Assembly (NCBI GenBank): GCA_964492845.1
Contig: CAZBMZ010000001.1
Location: forward strand, 248,001 to 312,000
Direction of reading: 5' to 3'
From: JADJPF01 sp964492845
Lineage (GTDB): Bacteria > Acidobacteriota > Blastocatellia > Chloracidobacteriales > JADJPF01
Length of the DNA: 64,000 nt
A model generated the notes under the pieces. That model saw only the letters and a list, made by a program, of their open reading frames with translations, ran no database searches and was not told the DNA's origin. Shown here piece by piece: positions 61,341 through 64,000 of the stretch (positions are counted from its first letter, which is position 1; every line of letters begins with the position of its first letter). The position numbers and the translations under genes are program-made.

Positions 61341-63170
61341 TTAGCTACTTTTTTTAGCTCCGTTTAGCTTCTCTACACGCTCGCGGACTTCTTGAGGTGT
61401 AAAAGCAGGTAAAGAGCAACGCTGATTAGCACAAGCAAAAGCTGCTGCTTTGTCTAAACTAGGATATTCTACGTCTGGATTAGGTAAATTACCTTCTTTC
61501 TTGTCTAACCATTCAATGCGCTTATAGCTTGAAGGATAATTAAGCGCGGCTTTATACAAAGCTTGTGCATTTGGGTCGTCTTTTGCTCCAACAATTGTTA
61601 CATGTGCTGGGTCAAGAGACATTTCTAAATTAGCTAGCAAAACTCCACCAGGAGGGCGTTTGGTTGCAACATCTTTAATTGCAAGAAATTGCATTCCACG
61701 TTCAGCTAATTTTTTATGTTCTTCTTTTCCTGTGTAGTGATGGAGCAAATTAGCAAAACGCACCATTAAAATATTTTCATCTCGTTGTGGTTTAGGACGA
61801 AAACCCCCAGGAATAATATTTGAGCTAGCAAAACCTGGTATAGAGTTATCTTTGCTAACAAAGTTTTCAACAATAAATTTAGTTGTTTCTTCAGAACGTT
61901 CTAGCCATTTACGGTCACTTGTTGCCATATAAAGCTTTAAAAAAGCATTAGCCATTGCTACATTATCGCCTAAATAAGGGCCAGCCGAGTCTTTTTCATC
62001 ATGCTTAAAACCTCCGCCTGGCAAATTGCGGTTAGCTATAACCCACTCAGTAGCTTTTATAGCGTCCTGTAAATATTTTTCATCTGCACTAGCACTATAA
62101 AGTGTAACTAGGGCATTAATTACCCAACCATTTTCCCTTGCATAAATATGTTTATCTATGGCTGGAATGCCTTTGCTACGACGTGCTGCATCATCTAGCT
62201 TAAAGTAATCTTCGCTATGTTTACCTTTAACTAAATCTGCGTCTTGGCTAGTATAAAAAGCACCTTCAGGGCTGGTAAGAAAATCTTTAAGATAGCGATG
62301 TATGTCTTTTGCCGTTTTTAAGTATTCTTCATTGCCCCATAGAGTGTAGGCTAGCGCGTAAACACGCATATTTTCTGCCTGCATAGCCATAATTTTTTCA
62401 AAATGAGGTTCTTTCCAAGTTCCTCCAGCCGAATATTGATAAACTCCTCCCCAAACCGGATCCACTATTTGAAGTTGAGCTTGTAGAGTTTGTTTAGCCA
62501 TTTGTTCGGCTTCCTTGTCGCCTTGCCTACTAGCAGCAGTCATACAATATTCCACACTGTCCCAATCCATATATTTATGGGAAAAACCCCAGCCACCTTG
62601 CTCTTTATCATAACCATTTAAGAAAATTTCCTTAGCTTCTTTTATTACCTCTGGAGCAAGAAAAGGTGATTCATTAGCAGTTAAAACTTTGTCAGGATCA
62701 GCCGATGGGCCTGGAGTTGGATCTTTAATAATTGCGTCTAATAATGCAGCCATTGGTTTAGGCGGAATATAGCCGCTACGTTTAGCTATTTCCGTTCCAT
62801 CTGGAGCAAAAAAGATTGTTGCAGGCCAACCATAATCTTCATAACGGTTTGAAAGGTCTGGACGGGAATCTTGATCTACACGAACAGCAATAAAGCCTTT
62901 AGAAATAAGATCTATAACTTCAGGTTCACTATAAGTAATTTCCTCCATCACATGGCACCAATGACACCAAACCGCTTCTAAATCTAAAATTACACATTTA
63001 TTTTCTTTTTTAGCACGTTCAAAAACTTCATCGCTCCATTTTTCCCATTTAATACCACCTGCTTTATGTTCTGAATGTTCAGTTGTTTTATTTTCTGTTT
63101 TATTTTGGGGATTACAAGAAATTCCTACAAAAGAAAAAACTAATATCAAAGCTAAAATCAATTGCCGCAT
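61341..63170 (-). CDS. Exported DUF255 thioredoxin-domain protein (YyaL/SSP411-like)
   Basis: A 609-residue protein. An N-terminal hydrophobic segment ends 'GISC' (Cys19), a possible but non-ideal lipobox. The thioredoxin-like DUF255 domain at about 40-160 has CHWC (69-72) in 'EAVWCHWCHVMEEI', and the remainder is an alpha/alpha toroid of the six-hairpin glycosidase type ('GWGFSHKYMDWDS', 'ENGWVINALVTLY'). A second pair, Cys580 and Cys585, lies near the C terminus. AAGGAG precedes the ATG. It is the first gene of the minus-strand run leading to the RiPP precursor, 101 bases away. Participation in cysteine redox chemistry of the precursor is an inference. Confidence 0.85.
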   Translation of the reverse strand: MRQLILALILVFSFVGISCNPQNKTENKTTEHSEHKAGGIKWEKWSDEVFERAKKENKCVILDLEAVWCHWCHVMEEITYSEPEVIDLISKGFIAVRVDQDSRPDLSNRYEDYGWPATIFFAPDGTEIAKRSGYIPPKPMAALLDAIIKDPTPGPSADPDKVLTANESPFLAPEVIKEAKEIFLNGYDKEQGGWGFSHKYMDWDSVEYCMTAASRQGDKEAEQMAKQTLQAQLQIVDPVWGGVYQYSAGGTWKEPHFEKIMAMQAENMRVYALAYTLWGNEEYLKTAKDIHRYLKDFLTSPEGAFYTSQDADLVKGKHSEDYFKLDDAARRSKGIPAIDKHIYARENGWVINALVTLYSASADEKYLQDAIKATEWVIANRNLPGGGFKHDEKDSAGPYLGDNVAMANAFLKLYMATSDRKWLERSEETTKFIVENFVSKDNSIPGFASSNIIPGGFRPKPQRDENILMVRFANLLHHYTGKEEHKKLAERGMQFLAIKDVATKRPPGGVLLANLEMSLDPAHVTIVGAKDDPNAQALYKAALNYPSSYKRIEWLDKKEGNLPNPDVEYPSLDKAAAFACANQRCSLPAFTPQEVRERVEKLNGAKKSS

Positions 63171-63326
63171 ACTTTCTCCTTAGCGCAATTAGTTATATTA
63201 AACTAAGTTAAATAATCTAGTAAAAGGGACAAGATAAACTATTTTTCTGATTTTGTAATAAGATTATGCCAATTAATAAGCAATTTAGTAAAATTTTATT
63301 CCGTAAAATGTTTCTAATTTATTTTT

Positions 63327-63361
63327 TTCTTGGCGAACGTGCCAAATGTGAATCCCAAGAA
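63327..63361 (+). promoter_or_regulatory. Leader with two mutually exclusive hairpins before the last kinase gene
   Basis: TTCTTGG (63327-63333) can pair with CCAAGAA (63355-63361), while TTGGC (63330-63334) can pair with GCCAA (63341-63345). The stems share bases and cannot coexist. The element lies 19 bases before the kinase ATG. It could be a small RNA switch or simply an operator palindrome. Confidence 0.3.
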
Positions 63362-63379
63362 AAATATTGAGTTTAACAA

Positions 63380-64000
63380 ATGTTAGTAAAAGGTCAGGTC
63401 ATCAATAATCAATATGAACTTGTAGAAGAGCTTGGAGCAGGGCTTTCTGCTAAAGTATGGCGAGCTAAATTGCTAACAACAGATGACTATTTTGTACTAA
63501 AAATTTTTAATCTTTCTCATCCAAAACGTAAACAAGACTTTGCTAATGAGTGGGAAGTAATGCAGCAGTTCCACCTAAAACAAGACACTTATGTTCATTT
63601 TGGTTTTCAAGCTTTTACTGCTTTTGATGATAGTTTAGGAATAATTGTTAGCAATTGGGCTAAGTATGGAACATTAGCTGATTTGCTAGAAAATGTTCGC
63701 GCGAGTAAAGAGAGTCTTTCTTTACAAGAAACTCAAGAGTTAATGCTAAAAATAATTTCTGGTTTAGAAAGTATTCATCAGAAAAAAAATTTATCTGGAC
63801 AAGATTTAGTTCATCGAGACTTAAAACCTGCAAATATTTTACTTAAAGAGAAAACAGAGCCGTTGATTGCTGATTTTGCTATTTCAAGCTGGGTTGATAG
63901 CGAGCGAATTACTGAAAATCCAATTGGTGCAATAGAATATATGTCCCCCGAAGCATTAGAAGGCCAAGTAAGCCAGATGATAGACATTTGGGCTTGTGGA
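63380..64000 (+). CDS. Ser/Thr protein kinase with DFA motif (3'-partial)
   Basis: The frame from ATG 63380 is open to the right edge (207 residues seen). It reads as a kinase domain: 'YELVEELGAGLSAKVWRA' glycine loop, Lys in 'FVLKIFNLS', HRDLKPAN in 'DLVHRDLKPANILL', and 'IGAIEYMSPEAL'. The DFG motif reads ADFAIS, so its glycine is Ala. The glycine loop is GAGLSAKVW, which differs from the GEGGMG of the other kinases here. The C-terminal part is outside the window. Low similarity to the other six kinases suggests a separate branch. Confidence 0.85.
   Translation, partial: MLVKGQVINNQYELVEELGAGLSAKVWRAKLLTTDDYFVLKIFNLSHPKRKQDFANEWEVMQQFHLKQDTYVHFGFQAFTAFDDSLGIIVSNWAKYGTLADLLENVRASKESLSLQETQELMLKIISGLESIHQKKNLSGQDLVHRDLKPANILLKEKTEPLIADFAISSWVDSERITENPIGAIEYMSPEALEGQVSQMIDIWACG

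Noticed and set aside
1..64000. CRISPR arrays, prophage or transposase genes
   Set aside because: No regularly spaced direct repeats with unique spacers, and no integrase, transposase or phage structural motifs were seen in any frame.

Overview
The window is AT-rich bacterial chromosome, most likely from Acidobacteriota and perhaps a low-GC Blastocatellia-like lineage. The clues are a large Oar-type TonB-dependent receptor with an N-terminal carboxypeptidase-regulatory domain, many PASTA-less Hanks-type Ser/Thr kinases (seven, one cut by the right edge), an ECF sigma factor of the Sigma70_ECF (PF07638/TIGR02999) type beside such a kinase, kinase/FGE-sulfatase and kinase/TPR fusions, and predominantly A/T third codon positions. 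The placement is an inference from gene content. No rRNA marker is present.

Layout. 1-9.2 kb: the 3' part of a membrane protein with an FGE-sulfatase domain, a secreted propeller-like protein with a TPR/sigma-54-type activator, then housekeeping genes (cmk, ribE, an SCP2-like protein, an aminotransferase). 9.2-17.2 kb: a TetR regulator, a second sigma-54-type ATPase with an apparently duplicated lid subdomain, recJ, two unknowns and a kinase-FGE fusion. 17.3-25 kb: a small secreted protein, the TonB-dependent receptor, a TPR protein, a kinase and a transglutaminase-like protein. 25.2-32.7 kb: typA, DUF488, a zinc-ribbon kinase, fxsA, a 66-residue protein, an S9 peptidase whose signal peptide is interrupted by TGA, and a P460-like cytochrome. 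32.8-41.4 kb: two tandem paralogous membrane proteins, a structured RNA resembling HEARO (IscB-type omega RNA) with no nuclease gene, a giant kinase carrying the same paralogous module at its C terminus, and the ECF sigma factor. 41.4-47 kb: kinase, polysaccharide deacetylase, glycosyltransferase, cyclophilin and gatB. 47.1-47.4 kb: a tRNA-Lys(CUU) gene split by a 273-nt group I intron. 47.5-56.5 kb: Spy-like protein, secreted repeat protein, ATP-grasp/cupin/creatininase genes, RRM protein, ArnT-like transferase, and a REC-DUF4388-DnaJ-TPR protein. 56.7-64 kb: a kinase-TPR protein, then a four-gene minus-strand operon for a probable bufferin-type copper-binding RiPP, and the start of another kinase.

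The most notable systems are: (1) the MNIO RiPP operon at 59.2-63.2 kb, with an 81-residue precursor that has a twin-arginine-like leader, three cysteines spaced exactly six residues apart, an attenuator-like hairpin between precursor and maturase genes, and a DUF255 thioredoxin-fold protein; (2) the group I intron in tRNA-Lys; (3) the orphan HEARO-like RNA; (4) the triplicated membrane module with a shared upstream DNA element, one copy fused to a kinase next to an ECF sigma gene. All functional assignments come from reading motifs in the translated sequence. No database search was run.
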